Positions 40,750-49,783 are shown, counted from the first letter of the stretch. The stretch is DNA of 64,000 nt from Acidovorax sp. NCPPB 3576 (GCF_028473605.1 NZ_CP097267.1:2906501-2970500); one strand, 5' to 3'. Made by a program: numbers and translations. The notes: generated by a model from the sequence alone, not told the origin.

Positions 40750-42762
40750 ATGCGCCATTCCCGCCCATCCATCGCTCCTTCCAACACGCGCCCCGTGTGG
40801 CGCTACACCGCCACGTTGACGGCGGCCCTGCTGGTCCTCGCCGGCTGCGGCGGGGGCGGAGGTGGCAGCGGCAGCGCTTCGGCTCCGGGCCAGGACTCGG
40901 CCTGCGCGGTCGTCAGCGACGGCGGCTCGGTCACGGTCGGCTCCGGCCTGCCCGGCGATCCCGCAGCGCCCGAACCCGCCTCCGGCTACAAGGTCGGCAA
41001 GACCGCCGTCTATGCCAAGCAATACATGGTGAGCACGGCCAATCCGCTGGCCTCCCGCGCGGGCTGCGAAGTGCTGCGCCAGGGCGGCTCCGCGGTCGAT
41101 GCGGCCGTGGCGGTGCAGATGGTGCTGGGCCTGGTCGAGCCGCAATCGTCCGGCCTCGGCGGTGGCGCGTTCATGCTGCACTACGATGCGGCGCAAAAGA
41201 AAGTGCAGGCCTACGATGGCCGAGAAACCGCACCCGCAGCCGCGACGGAAAACTACCTGCGCTGGGTGAGCGACAGCGACCGCACCCTGCCCCAGCCCGG
41301 TGGCGCACGCGCCAGCGGCCGCTCCATCGGCACGCCCGGCGCCGTGCGCATGCTGGAGATGGCCTACCAGGACCACGGCAAGCTCAAGTGGAGCGAGCTG
41401 TTCCAGCCCGCCACCAAGCTGGCCTCGGACGGCTTCCAGATCAGCGGCCGCATGGCCAGCGCCATCGCCGGCGCAACGGCCGGCCTTTCGCGCGACCCTG
41501 AAGCCGTCGCCTATTTCTTCAATGCCGACGGCACGCCCAAGGGCCTGGGCACGCTGATCAAGAACCCCGCCTACGCCACCACGCTGAACACCATCGCCAG
41601 CGGCGGTGCCGACGCGTTCTACACCGGCCCCGTGGCGCAAGGCATCGTGAACAAGATCAAGGTCACCAGCGGCGGCACGCCCACCGTGGCGATCACCCCC
41701 GGCCTGACCGAGATGAGCGACCTGGCCAACTACCGCGCCAAGCGCCGCGACCCGGTCTGCACGACCTACCGCGACTACTGGGTCTGCGGCATGTCGCCTC
41801 CGTCCTCCGGCGGCATCGCCGTGGCCTCGGCGCTCGGCATCCTGGAGAACTTCAACCTGGCCAGCTACAAGCCCACGGCCATCGATATCGAAGGCGGCAA
41901 GCCTTCGGTGATGGGCGTGCATCTGGTGAGCGAGGCCGAGCGCCTGGCCTATGCCGACCGCGACAAGTACATCGCCGACACCGACTTCGTGTCGCTGCCC
42001 GGCGGCTCGCCCGCGGCCATGCTGGACAAGACCTACCTGCGCAACCGCGCAAGCCTGATCAGCACGACCAAGAGCATGGGCACGGCCGTGGCCGGCGACC
42101 TGAGCAACAAGCCCGCGGGCGTGAGCCTGATCGACGAGAAGGGCACGACGCACTTCACCATCGTGGACAAGCAGGGCAATGCCGTGGTGATGACCACGAC
42201 GGTGGAAGCCGGCATGGGTTCGTTCCACATGACGCAGGGCTTCTTGCTCAACAACCAGCTGACCGACTTCTCGGCAACGCCGACCGACAGCACCGGCGCC
42301 GTGGTGGCGAACCGCGTCGAGGCCGGCAAGCGGCCCCGCAGCTCGATGGCACCCACGCTCGTGTTCAAGAAGGCCGCGGACGGCAGCATGGGCGACTTCC
42401 TGATGGGCACAGGCTCGCCCGGCGGCGGCACCATCATCCAGTACGTGGTGAAGACGGTCGTCGGCGCGCTCGACTGGGGCCTGGATGCGCAGCAGGCCAC
42501 TTCACTGGTGGACTTCGGCGCCAGCAACAGCCCCACGACCTCGCTGGGCGGCGAACACCCGGCCATCGACAGCAGCAACGGCGGCAACAACGATCCACTG
42601 ATCACCGGCCTGCGGGCGCTGGGCCACACAGTGTCCACCTCGGCGCAGTCGAGCGGCACGAGCACCATCATCCGCGTGCAGCGCAACGGCGAGAGCGTGC
42701 TGCAAGGCGGCGCCGATCCCCGCCGCGAAGGCGTGGTGCTGGGCGATACCTACAAGCCCTGA
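40750..42762 (+). CDS. ggt: Gamma-glutamyltransferase, lipoprotein form
   Basis: 670 residues. The N-terminus ends in a lipobox (LLVLAGC, Cys33) followed by a Gly run, so it is probably a membrane-anchored lipoprotein rather than the soluble periplasmic enzyme. The autocleavage nucleophile is Thr466 in EKGTTHFTIVD. RPRSSMAPTLVF and GSPGGGTIIQ complete the active site. It hydrolyses glutathione and other gamma-glutamyl compounds. Length exceeds E. coli Ggt (580) mainly through the N-terminal linker and inserts. It is alone and divergent from pncB. Confidence 0.94.
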   Translation: MRHSRPSIAPSNTRPVWRYTATLTAALLVLAGCGGGGGGSGSASAPGQDSACAVVSDGGSVTVGSGLPGDPAAPEPASGYKVGKTAVYAKQYMVSTANPLASRAGCEVLRQGGSAVDAAVAVQMVLGLVEPQSSGLGGGAFMLHYDAAQKKVQAYDGRETAPAAATENYLRWVSDSDRTLPQPGGARASGRSIGTPGAVRMLEMAYQDHGKLKWSELFQPATKLASDGFQISGRMASAIAGATAGLSRDPEAVAYFFNADGTPKGLGTLIKNPAYATTLNTIASGGADAFYTGPVAQGIVNKIKVTSGGTPTVAITPGLTEMSDLANYRAKRRDPVCTTYRDYWVCGMSPPSSGGIAVASALGILENFNLASYKPTAIDIEGGKPSVMGVHLVSEAERLAYADRDKYIADTDFVSLPGGSPAAMLDKTYLRNRASLISTTKSMGTAVAGDLSNKPAGVSLIDEKGTTHFTIVDKQGNAVVMTTTVEAGMGSFHMTQGFLLNNQLTDFSATPTDSTGAVVANRVEAGKRPRSSMAPTLVFKKAADGSMGDFLMGTGSPGGGTIIQYVVKTVVGALDWGLDAQQATSLVDFGASNSPTTSLGGEHPAIDSSNGGNNDPLITGLRALGHTVSTSAQSSGTSTIIRVQRNGESVLQGGADPRREGVVLGDTYKP

Positions 42763-42880
42763 CGCTTTAACGAAGCGGCAATGAAGCGCAAGGTGGCCCT
42801 GCCGAAGGGCTGCCGCTTCTCCTCAATGAAAGCACCGGGTGCGCGAGCGTCCAGGTGCTTGTTTCATGGGCGCATGCAGA

Positions 42881-43357
42881 TCAGGTGCTGCCGGTGCGCA
42901 AGGGTTCGAGGGCGTCCTTGAGCGCCTGCGGCAGCGCGCGGGGCCGCCGGTCCTCGCGGCCCACGTACACGTGCACGAAGTGCCCGCCGGCCGCCGACTC
43001 GGGCGCGCCTTGGGCGAACAGGCCCACTTCATAGCGCACGCTGGAGTTGCCCAGGTGCGCTACCCGAATGCCGGCCTCGACCGTCTGGGGAAAGGCGAGC
43101 GGCACGAAATAATGGCATTGGGTTTCGACCACCAGGCCAATCGTCTCTCCCGAGTGGATATCCAGGGCACCCCGCTCAATCAGATAGGCATTCACCGCCG
43201 TATCGAACCAGCTGTAATAAATCACATTATTGACGTGGCCATACGCGTCGTTATCCGCCCAGCGGGTGGTAATCGTGCGGAATACGGAGTACGCCGAGCG
43301 CGGCTCCGGCATGCGGCGCGGTGGGGTGGAGGCGGCAGGAACGGGGGTGGCATTCAT
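42881..43357 (-). CDS. Hotdog-fold acyl-CoA thioesterase (4HBT family)
   Basis: 158 residues from ATG 43357; a start at 43411 would add 18. TRWADNDAYGHVNNVIYYSWFDTAVN is the 4HBT signature with the catalytic Asp, and ETQCHYFVPLAFPQTVEAGIRV continues the sheet. It should hydrolyse acyl-CoA esters. It is divergent from the phasin gene. Confidence 0.87.
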   Translation of the reverse strand: MNATPVPAASTPPRRMPEPRSAYSVFRTITTRWADNDAYGHVNNVIYYSWFDTAVNAYLIERGALDIHSGETIGLVVETQCHYFVPLAFPQTVEAGIRVAHLGNSSVRYEVGLFAQGAPESAAGGHFVHVYVGREDRRPRALPQALKDALEPLRTGST

Positions 43358-43437
43358 GGCCGGGAATTTTGCCAGTGGGGTCGCCGCTTTGATGTTCCTC
43401 ATGCGACGCACATTTTTGGTTATGCACTCTAATCATG

Positions 43438-43508
43438 CTGCAACGCAGCAAAATCGCTTGATTCCTGAACCCAACCGCCTAGAATCCGTCCCATGCTGCA
43501 CTGCAACA
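43438..43508 (+). promoter_or_regulatory. Phasin promoter with two PhaR-like TGC-rich sites
   Basis: TTGATT (43458-43463) and TAGAAT (43480-43485) are 16 bp apart, a good sigma-70 promoter. CTGC-AAC-GCAG lies just upstream of the -35 (43438-43448), and GCTGCACTGCAACA covers the likely start (43495-43508). PhaR, the polyhydroxyalkanoate-sensing repressor, is known to bind TGC-rich sites of this kind at phaP promoters. Binding here is inferred. Confidence 0.55.
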
Positions 43509-43581
43509 TGACTTTCAGGTCACGACAGCGCAGATGTCTCAACCATCCGTCCCTCGAGGACCCATCAATAGGAGATACACC

Positions 43582-44142
43582 ATGTCGCTGACCCCTGAAC
43601 AACTCATTGCATCCCACAAAGCCCACCTCGAAACCCTGTTCGGCCTGACGAACAAGGCGTTCGAAGGCGTCGAAAAGCTGGTGGAGCTGAACGTCACGGC
43701 CTCCCGCGCTGCCCTGGCCGAAGTCGCCACGCACACGCAAGCCGTGCTGAGCGTCAAGGATGCGCAAGAACTGCTGGCCCTGCAAGCCAGCCTGTTCCAG
43801 CCCCTGGCAGAAAAGACCGCTGCGTACAACCGCCACCTGTACGACATCGCTTCGAGCACCAGCGCCGAATTCGGCCGCACGTTCGAAGCCCAGGCTTCCG
43901 AAGCGCAGCGCAACTTCAGCAACCTGGTGGACAGCGCCGCCAAGAACGCACCCGCCGGTTCCGAAACCAGCGTGGCCGTGTTCAAGAGCGCCGTCTCTGC
44001 CGCCAACAACGCTTTCGAATCCGTTCAAAAGGCCGTGAAGCAAGCCAGCGATGTCGCTGAAGCCAACTTCAACGCCGTGGCCAACACCGCTGCCAACGCT
44101 GCCGCCAAGTCGGCCGCCGCCGTGCAGCAGCGCAAGCGCTGA
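43582..44142 (+). CDS. phaP: Phasin (PHA granule-associated protein)
   Basis: 186 residues, Phasin_2 type: [37 protein letters not shown], helical throughout, Ala-rich, ending AAAVQQRKR. It coats polyhydroxybutyrate granules. AGGAGA stands 7 bases before ATG 43582. A strong terminator follows, so it is transcribed alone. Low codon complexity and the strong promoter suggest high expression. Confidence 0.95.
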   Translation: MSLTPEQLIASHKAHLETLFGLTNKAFEGVEKLVELNVTASRAALAEVATHTQAVLSVKDAQELLALQASLFQPLAEKTAAYNRHLYDIASSTSAEFGRTFEAQASEAQRNFSNLVDSAAKNAPAGSETSVAVFKSAVSAANNAFESVQKAVKQASDVAEANFNAVANTAANAAAKSAAAVQQRKR

Positions 44143-44192
44143 AACCGTTGTCTCCTTGGATCTCTCGAAACCGGGTTTCAGGGATCCAATTC

Positions 44193-44221
44193 AAGCCCGG
44201 TCTTGCGACCGGGCTTTTTTT
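44193..44221 (+). terminator. Terminator after phasin
   Basis: AGCCCGGTC-TTGC-GACCGGGCT stem followed by a run of T to 44221. Confidence 0.92.
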
Positions 44222-44297
44222 ATGGGCGCCCGGCGCGGCGGCGATGGTGCGCCGGGCGCGATCGCCGCGATAAGACCTCTGGTCCAGCAGGTCTTGT

Positions 44298-44316
44298 TTA
44301 AGAATCATTCTCGTTC
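44298..44316 (+). promoter_or_regulatory. Fur-like box upstream of the iron-binding protein
   Basis: TTAAGAATCATTCTCGTTC, with an unbroken AGAATCATTCTC core, resembles the AATGAGAATCATTCTCATT form of Fur boxes. It lies 48 bp before the ATG, and TATCAT (44321-44326) just after it may be the -10. Iron repression is inferred. Confidence 0.6.
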
Positions 44317-44363
44317 GGCCTATCATCGCCCGGTTTCCACCATCCAGAGAAGAGACCCTCTCC

Positions 44364-45413
44364 ATGCAGAAGTCCATGAAAGCCGTTTTGGCGGCCTGCC
44401 TTTTGGCCGCCGGCGCCGCCGCATCCGCCCAGGACCAGGTCGTCAACCTGTACTCCGCCCGCCACTACGCCACCGATGAAGCGCTGTACACCGGCTTCAC
44501 CAAGGCCACGGGCATCAAGGTGAACCGCGTGGACGCCGACGACGCCGGCATCATGGCCCGCCTGAAGGCCGAAGGCACCGCCTCTCCCGCCGATGTGATC
44601 CTGCTGGTGGACGCCGCCCGCCTGTACCGCGGCGAGGTTGATGGCCTGTTCTTGCCCATCCGCTCCAAGGTGCTGGAAGACACCATTCCCTCCAACCTGC
44701 GCGCCAAGCCCGCAGCCGATGGCGGCATCGCCTGGTTCGGCCTTTCCACCCGCGCCCGCGTGATCGTCTACAACAAGGACAAGGTCAGCAAGGAAGACGT
44801 GGACACCTATGAAGAGCTGGGTGACCCGAAGAACAAGGGCAAGATCTGCATCCGCTCCGGCTCGCACCCCTACAACCTGAGCCTGTTCGGCGCCGTGACC
44901 GAGCACATGGGCGAGCAGAAGGCCGAGGCCTGGCTCAAGGGCGTGGCCGGCAACCTGGCGCGTCCTCCGAAGGGCGGCGACACCGACCAGATCAAGGCCG
45001 TGGCGTCCGGCGAGTGCGACATCGCCGTGACCAACAGCTATTACCTGGCCCGCATCATGCGTTCGGACAAGCCCGAGGACAAGACCATCGCCAGCAAGGT
45101 GTCGGTGGTGTTCCCCAACCAGCAATCGTGGGGCACGCACATGAACATCGCCGGCGGCGCCGTGGCCCGCAACACCAAGAACCAGGCCAATGCGGTCAAG
45201 TTCCTGGAATACCTGGCCAGCCCCGAAGCGCAGAACTACTTCGCCAACGGCAACAACGAGTGGCCGGCCGCCAAGGGCGTGGACCCGGGCAATCCGGCCC
45301 TGAAAGCCATGACGGACGGCAAGCCCTTCAAGAGCGAGACCATCCCGATCAGCGCGGTGGGCGAGCACATGACCAAAGTGCAGCAGATGCTGGACAGAGT
45401 GAACTTCCAGTAA
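44364..45413 (+). CDS. fbpA: Fe(III) ABC transporter periplasmic binding protein
   Basis: 349 residues. Signal peptide MQKSMKAVLAACLLAAGAAASA ends at ASA-Q. The mature start VVNLYSARHYATDEALYTGFTKATGIKV and the two-Tyr motif (NSYYLARIM) are those of the FbpA/FutA group that binds ferric iron through tyrosines. No permease or ATPase gene is near, so the partners are elsewhere. A Fur-like box stands upstream and a terminator downstream. Confidence 0.92.
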   Translation: MQKSMKAVLAACLLAAGAAASAQDQVVNLYSARHYATDEALYTGFTKATGIKVNRVDADDAGIMARLKAEGTASPADVILLVDAARLYRGEVDGLFLPIRSKVLEDTIPSNLRAKPAADGGIAWFGLSTRARVIVYNKDKVSKEDVDTYEELGDPKNKGKICIRSGSHPYNLSLFGAVTEHMGEQKAEAWLKGVAGNLARPPKGGDTDQIKAVASGECDIAVTNSYYLARIMRSDKPEDKTIASKVSVVFPNQQSWGTHMNIAGGAVARNTKNQANAVKFLEYLASPEAQNYFANGNNEWPAAKGVDPGNPALKAMTDGKPFKSETIPISAVGEHMTKVQQMLDRVNFQ

Positions 45414-45440
45414 GCCACGCAAGTTCCTTTCCTCGCATCG

Positions 45441-45464
45441 AAAGCCCGGCATGCCGGGCTTTTT
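45441..45464 (+). terminator. Terminator after fbpA
   Basis: AAGCCCGGC-AT-GCCGGGCTT stem followed by TTT, 28 bp beyond the stop. Confidence 0.9.
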
Positions 45465-45487
45465 CACGTCCGATGCTTCGGCCATAA

Positions 45488-45508
45488 TTGACGTTTACGT
45501 TAACGTCA
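45488..45508 (+). promoter_or_regulatory. LiuR-like operator before the 3-hydroxyacyl-CoA dehydrogenase gene
   Basis: Inverted arms TGACGTT (45489-45495) and AACGTCA (45502-45508) with a 6-bp centre TACGTT. This ACGT-rich palindrome resembles the site I recall for LiuR, the MerR-family regulator of branched-chain amino acid catabolism. It lies 20 bp before the ATG, a position suited to repression. Confidence 0.55.
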
Positions 45509-45527
45509 TATCAAGGAGACATTCCCC

Positions 45528-46286
45528 ATGGAAATCCAAGGCAAGGTATTCATCGTCACCGGCGGCGCATCGGGTCTGGGCGAAGGCACGGCACGCCGGC
45601 TGGCCGCGCAGGGCGGCCAGGTCGTCATCGCCGACATGCAGGCGGACAAGGGCGAAGCGGTCGCCCGCGACATCGGCGGCGCCTTCGTGAAGTGCGACGT
45701 GAGCCAGGAAGCCGATGGCCAGGCCGTGGTGGCGAAGGCCGTTTCGCTGGGCAAGCTGATGGGCCTGGTCAACTGCGCGGGCATTGCCCCCGCCGAGAAG
45801 ACCGTGGGCAAGAACGGCGCGCACGCCCTGCCCCTGTTCGCCAAGGCCATCACGGTGAATCTGATCGGCAGCTTCAACATGATCCGCCTGGCCGCCGAGG
45901 CCATGGCCAGGAACGAGGCGGAGGCCACCGGCGAGCGCGGCGTGCTGATCTCAACGGCCAGCGTGGCGGCCTACGACGGGCAGATCGGCCAGGCGGCCTA
46001 TGCCGCATCGAAGGGCGGCATCGTGGGCATGACGCTGCCGATCGCACGCGACCTGGCGCGCAGCGGCATCCGCAACATGACCATCGCCCCGGGCATCTTC
46101 GGCACGCCCATGCTGTTCGGCATGCCGCAGGAAGTGCAGGACGCGCTGGCCGCGGGTGTTCCTTTCCCGAGCCGCCTGGGCACGCCCGAGGATTACGCGC
46201 GCCTGGTGCAGCACATCTTCGAGAACGACATGCTCAACGGCGAGGTGATCCGCCTGGACGGCGCCATCCGCCTGGCACCACGCTGA
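45528..46286 (+). CDS. 3-hydroxyacyl-CoA dehydrogenase type 2 (SDR, HSD17B10-like)
   Basis: 252 residues, short-chain dehydrogenase. [15 protein letters not shown] binds NAD, and the catalytic Ser/Tyr/Lys lie in [54 protein letters not shown] is characteristic of the type 2 hydroxyacyl-CoA enzymes that act in isoleucine breakdown on 2-methyl-3-hydroxybutyryl-CoA. AAGGAG precedes the ATG. A LiuR-like palindrome in the leader agrees with that role. Confidence 0.93.
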   Translation: MEIQGKVFIVTGGASGLGEGTARRLAAQGGQVVIADMQADKGEAVARDIGGAFVKCDVSQEADGQAVVAKAVSLGKLMGLVNCAGIAPAEKTVGKNGAHALPLFAKAITVNLIGSFNMIRLAAEAMARNEAEATGERGVLISTASVAAYDGQIGQAAYAASKGGIVGMTLPIARDLARSGIRNMTIAPGIFGTPMLFGMPQEVQDALAAGVPFPSRLGTPEDYARLVQHIFENDMLNGEVIRLDGAIRLAPR

Positions 46287-46291
46287 GCAGG

Positions 46292-46349
46292 TTTGCTATT
46301 TAATCGATAGCAATATGCCCTAGTGGAATATGCGCTGGCGGCCTTTTTC
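46292..46349 (+). repeat. Intergenic repeat, copy 5 (convergent junction)
   Basis: TTTGCTATTTAATCGATAGC, AATATGCCCTAGTGGAATAT, GCGCTGGCGGCC and TTTTTC. It is very close to copies 2 and 3 and again lies between convergent genes. Confidence 0.85.
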
Positions 46350-46418
46350 ATTCATACCCCCTTGCTGCCCGCGCCCCCTCGCCTGCCGATCCGTCCAAGC
46401 GGATGCGGCGGGGCGGGC

Positions 46419-47318
46419 TCATCCGCGCAGTTGCTCGCGCAACCGCTGGCCGATGTCGGGCCGGGCCAGGAACGGGTCCGGCGGGTTCTCGCCGCGCACA
46501 ATGTGTTCCATGCGGCTTTGCACATTGCCCAGCGCCTGCGGGTGGCTGAAGATGTAGAACTGCCCTGCCGCGACGGCGTCGAACACCTTCTGCGCCACTT
46601 CGGCCGCCGTCACCTTGCCGCTGCCCACGGCCTTGTCCGTCATGGCCTGGCCGATCAGCTGGCTCCGGGTGGGCTGGGCGGCCTGCGCGACGGGCCGGTT
46701 GCGCTCGCTGCGGCCGATGCCGGTGGGCACGAAATACGGGCACAGCACGCTCGCGCCGATCTGGTCGGTGACGAGCGAGAGGTCCTGGTACAGCGTTTCG
46801 GACAGGCTCACCACCGCGTGCTTGCTCACGTTGTAGATGCCCATGTTGGGCGCCGTCAGCAGCCCGGCCATGCTGGCCGTGTTGACGATGTGGCCGCGCC
46901 ACTTCGGGTCCTGCGCGGCAGCGGCCAGCATCATGGGCGTGAACAGGCGCACGCCGTGCACCACGCCCATCAGGTTCACGCCCATCACCCAGTCCCAGTC
47001 CTGCACGCTGCTTTCCCACAGCAGCCCGCCGGCGCCCACGCCCGCGTTGTTGAACACCAGGTGCGGCGTGCCGAAGCGCTGCTGCACGTCGGCGGCCAGT
47101 TGCTCCATCTGCGCGGCGTCGGCCACGTCCACGCGCCGGGCCAGCACGGCGGCGCCCGCGGCCTGCAGCTCGGCCGCGGCGGCATCGAGCGCATCCTGCT
47201 GCACATCCACCAGCACGAGGTTCATGCCCCGCTGTGCGCCGATGCGCGCGCATTCGAGGCCGAAGCCCGATCCCGCGCCGGTGAGTACCGCCGTCTTGCC
47301 CTGGAACGTTTCGATCAT
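46419..47318 (-). CDS. Short-chain dehydrogenase/reductase
   Basis: 299 residues from ATG 47318. LTGAGSGFGLECARIGAQRG is the nucleotide site, NNAGVGAGG the NNAG motif, and TASMAGLLTAPNMGIYNVSKHA the Ser-Tyr-Lys centre. C-terminal FYIFSHPQALGNVQSRMEHI is typical of classical SDRs with broad alcohol or ketone substrates. It is the last gene of a long minus-strand fatty acid cluster; its start overlaps the preceding GST-like gene by 4 bp. Confidence 0.9.
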   Translation of the reverse strand: MIETFQGKTAVLTGAGSGFGLECARIGAQRGMNLVLVDVQQDALDAAAAELQAAGAAVLARRVDVADAAQMEQLAADVQQRFGTPHLVFNNAGVGAGGLLWESSVQDWDWVMGVNLMGVVHGVRLFTPMMLAAAAQDPKWRGHIVNTASMAGLLTAPNMGIYNVSKHAVVSLSETLYQDLSLVTDQIGASVLCPYFVPTGIGRSERNRPVAQAAQPTRSQLIGQAMTDKAVGSGKVTAAEVAQKVFDAVAAGQFYIFSHPQALGNVQSRMEHIVRGENPPDPFLARPDIGQRLREQLRG

Positions 47319-48256
47319 GCCGATGTCTCCGTTTTCTTGAGTACGTAGCCGATACGGGGAAAGTGAACGTGCAGCGCGCCCGCCCGCGCATCGGTGCGGG
47401 CCAGCGTATAGCGCGTGCGCGTGGCCGCCACCAGCGTGCCTTCGGTCGGCTCGGTGCCGAAGGTCTCGGCGGCGATAGTGACCGCGCTGCCCAGGGGAAT
47501 GCCGTGTTCGTCCTGGAAAGGCTCGGGCGCCAGCGGCAGGGGTTCGGCCGCGGCCGCCACGGCGATGGCGTCCTGCGCGTTGAATTTCTCCATCCGCCCG
47601 TGGCCCAGGGCGGCGATGCGGTCCATCCACTCGGGCACGGCCGGCGTGGCGGCGAAGATCTCGGCCATCACCGGCACACAGGTGCGCGTGAACCACAGCG
47701 GGTGGTAGGCCGCGAAGTCCGCCAGGCACGGCTCGGCGCCGAAGAGGAACTCATGCTCTTCCGCCATGTGCGCGATGCGGCGCAGGTACGAGCGATAGGC
47801 CGCCGTGGCGTCGTGCGGGCGCAGGCGGTTCATGCCGGCGCTCATGGCCTTGCGGTCGTCGCCGAAGGCCTGCGCGGCTGCCGGCGGCAGGTTGGCGAAC
47901 AGCACGGCCGCGCCGCGCGGCTGCAGGTTGTAGGCCATGGCGGCCCAGAACAGCGTGGTGTCGGCCCACTGAGCGAACACGCGCGAGACGCCCTTGAGGT
48001 GCGGCGGGTACAGCACCGGCTCGGGCTGGGTGTGTTCCAGCACGTCGCAGATCAGCGCGGTGTCGCAGTAGATGTCGGCCCCCACCTGCAGGAAGGGCGT
48101 GCGGCGGTAGCCGCCCGTAAGCGCCAGCACATCGGGCTTGGGCGAGACGCTGGGCACGATGACCGACTTCCAGGCCAGTTGCTTGAAGCCCATCACCGCG
48201 CGGATCTTTTCGGAGAACGGCGACGAAGGGTAGTGGTGAAGGATCAGGGCGGACAT
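47315..48256 (-). CDS. Glutathione S-transferase-like protein
   Basis: 313 residues. A thioredoxin-like N-terminal domain (LILHHYPSSPFSEKIRAVMGFKQLAW; GGYRRTPFLQVGADIYCDTALIC, with the cis-Pro) comes before a helical GST C-domain and a further segment of about 80 residues (from about 230) that I do not recognise. Longer frames upstream are not credible. It overlaps the SDR downstream by 4 bp. Confidence 0.87.
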   Translation of the reverse strand: MSALILHHYPSSPFSEKIRAVMGFKQLAWKSVIVPSVSPKPDVLALTGGYRRTPFLQVGADIYCDTALICDVLEHTQPEPVLYPPHLKGVSRVFAQWADTTLFWAAMAYNLQPRGAAVLFANLPPAAAQAFGDDRKAMSAGMNRLRPHDATAAYRSYLRRIAHMAEEHEFLFGAEPCLADFAAYHPLWFTRTCVPVMAEIFAATPAVPEWMDRIAALGHGRMEKFNAQDAIAVAAAAEPLPLAPEPFQDEHGIPLGSAVTIAAETFGTEPTEGTLVAATRTRYTLARTDARAGALHVHFPRIGYVLKKTETSA

Positions 48257-48278
48257 GGACGATCTCCTGGCCAGTTGC

Positions 48279-48298
48279 TGCGTGCGTGCGTGCGTGCG
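48279..48298. repeat. Tetranucleotide tandem repeat (TGCG)5
   Basis: Five TGCG units in the 55-bp gap between the GNAT and GST-like genes, about 23 bp before the GST-like ATG. The number of units could vary by slippage. Confidence 0.55.
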
Positions 48299-48311
48299 GG
48301 CCGCCGGGCCG

Positions 48312-48764
48312 TCAGGCCGGGCTCCACAGCATTTCGATGTGGGGGATGTTGTCTTCGAGGTACTCCGCCGAGACGGCCACGAAGCCCATCTCGCCGTAGA
48401 AGCGCTGCAGGTGCGCCTGCGCGCTGATGCGCACCGCGCGGTCCGGCCAGGTGGCCTGCGCGCGGGCCATGCCCTCGCGCACCAGGGCCCAGCCCATGCC
48501 GGTGCCCCGCGCCTCGGGCGCGACCACCACGCGGCCGATGGAGGGCTCCACGTAGTGCACGCCCGGGTCGGACAGCCGCAGGTAGGCCTGCAGGTCGCCC
48601 GCGCCGCCGCGGCCCAGCAGGTGCCAGGCGGTCTTGTCGGCCTCGTCGGGGTCTTGGTAAGGGCCCTGCTCCAGGATGAACACGCGGCAGCGCAGCGCCA
48701 GCGCATCGTGCAGCGCGTGCACGCCCATGTCGTCGAAGCGGGCCCAGGTCCAGTGCAGCGCCAT
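48312..48764 (-). CDS. GNAT-family N-acetyltransferase (ElaA-like)
   Basis: 150 residues from ATG 48764. LRCRVFILEQGPYQDPDEAD is the ElaA-type start, IGRVVVAPEARGTGMGWALVREGM the acetyl-CoA loop, and QAHLQRFYGEMGFVAVSAEYLEDNIPH the C-terminal signature. The substrate is unknown. It follows the CurA-like gene by 2 bp. Confidence 0.9.
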   Translation of the reverse strand: MALHWTWARFDDMGVHALHDALALRCRVFILEQGPYQDPDEADKTAWHLLGRGGAGDLQAYLRLSDPGVHYVEPSIGRVVVAPEARGTGMGWALVREGMARAQATWPDRAVRISAQAHLQRFYGEMGFVAVSAEYLEDNIPHIEMLWSPA

Positions 48765-48766
48765 CG

Positions 48767-49783
48767 TCAGACGAGCTTGACGAGTTGCTTGCCGAAGTTC
48801 TTGCCCTTGAGCAGGCCCAGGAAGGCCTCGGGCGCTGCGGCCAGGCCCTCGGCGATGGTCTCGCGCGGGCGCAGTTTGCCAGAGCCGACCAGCGTGCCCA
48901 GCTCCTTGAGGGCCTCGGGCCAGATCTCCATGTGCTCGCTCACGATGAAGCCTTCGATCTTCATGCGGTTCACCAGGATCAGAGCGGGGTTCTGCATCGG
49001 CAGCGGCTGGCCGTCGTAGCCGGCGATCATGCCGCACACGGCCACGCGGGCGAAGGCGTTGGCGCGCAGCAGCACGGCGTCGAGGATGTAGCCGCCCACG
49101 TTCTCGAAGTGGCCGTCGATGCCGTCCGGGCAGGCTTCTTTCAGGGCCTTGGACATGGCCTTGAGGTCGCCATGCTCGCGGTGGTCGATGCAGGCGTCGA
49201 AGCCCAGTTCCTCGGTCGCGTACTTGCATTTTTCCGGGCCGCCGGCAATGCCGACCACGCGGCAGCCGCGGGCCTTGGCCAGCGCGGCGAAGGCACTGCC
49301 CACCGCGCCCGTGGCCGCGCTCACCACCACCGTTTCACCGGCCTTGGGCGCGATGATCTTCACCAGGCCGTACCAGGCGGTCACGCCCGGCATGCCCACG
49401 GCGCCCAGGTAGTGCGACAGCGGCACGTGGGTGGTATCGACCTTGCGCAGCATGCCGGGCGCGTTGCCGTCCACCACGCTGTACTGCTGCCAGCCGCCCA
49501 TGCCGACGACCTTGTCGCCCACGGCGAACTTCGGGTGGCGGCTTTCCGCCACCTCGCCCACCGTGCCGCCGATCATTACCTCGCCCAGCGGCTGGCTGGC
49601 CGCGTAGCTCTTGCTGTCGTTCATGCGGCCGCGCATGTACGGGTCCAGGCTCAGGTAGTGGTGGCGCACCAGCACCTCGCCGTCCTTCAGGGCCGGCGTG
49701 TCGGTGGTCGCCAGCTTGAAGTTGCTGGTGCTGGCCTCGCCCTGGGGGCGGTTGTCGAGCAGGATCTGCTGATTGCTGGGCAT
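48767..49783 (-). CDS. NADP-dependent oxidoreductase (CurA / leukotriene B4 dehydrogenase-like MDR)
   Basis: 338 residues, zinc-free medium-chain reductase. HHYLSLDPYMRGRMND is the group signature and VVVSAATGAVGSAFAALAKARGCRVVGIAGG the NADP site. It should reduce the double bond of enones (E. coli CurA acts on curcumin). It is part of the minus-strand acyl cluster. Confidence 0.92.
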   Translation of the reverse strand: MPSNQQILLDNRPQGEASTSNFKLATTDTPALKDGEVLVRHHYLSLDPYMRGRMNDSKSYAASQPLGEVMIGGTVGEVAESRHPKFAVGDKVVGMGGWQQYSVVDGNAPGMLRKVDTTHVPLSHYLGAVGMPGVTAWYGLVKIIAPKAGETVVVSAATGAVGSAFAALAKARGCRVVGIAGGPEKCKYATEELGFDACIDHREHGDLKAMSKALKEACPDGIDGHFENVGGYILDAVLLRANAFARVAVCGMIAGYDGQPLPMQNPALILVNRMKIEGFIVSEHMEIWPEALKELGTLVGSGKLRPRETIAEGLAAAPEAFLGLLKGKNFGKQLVKLV

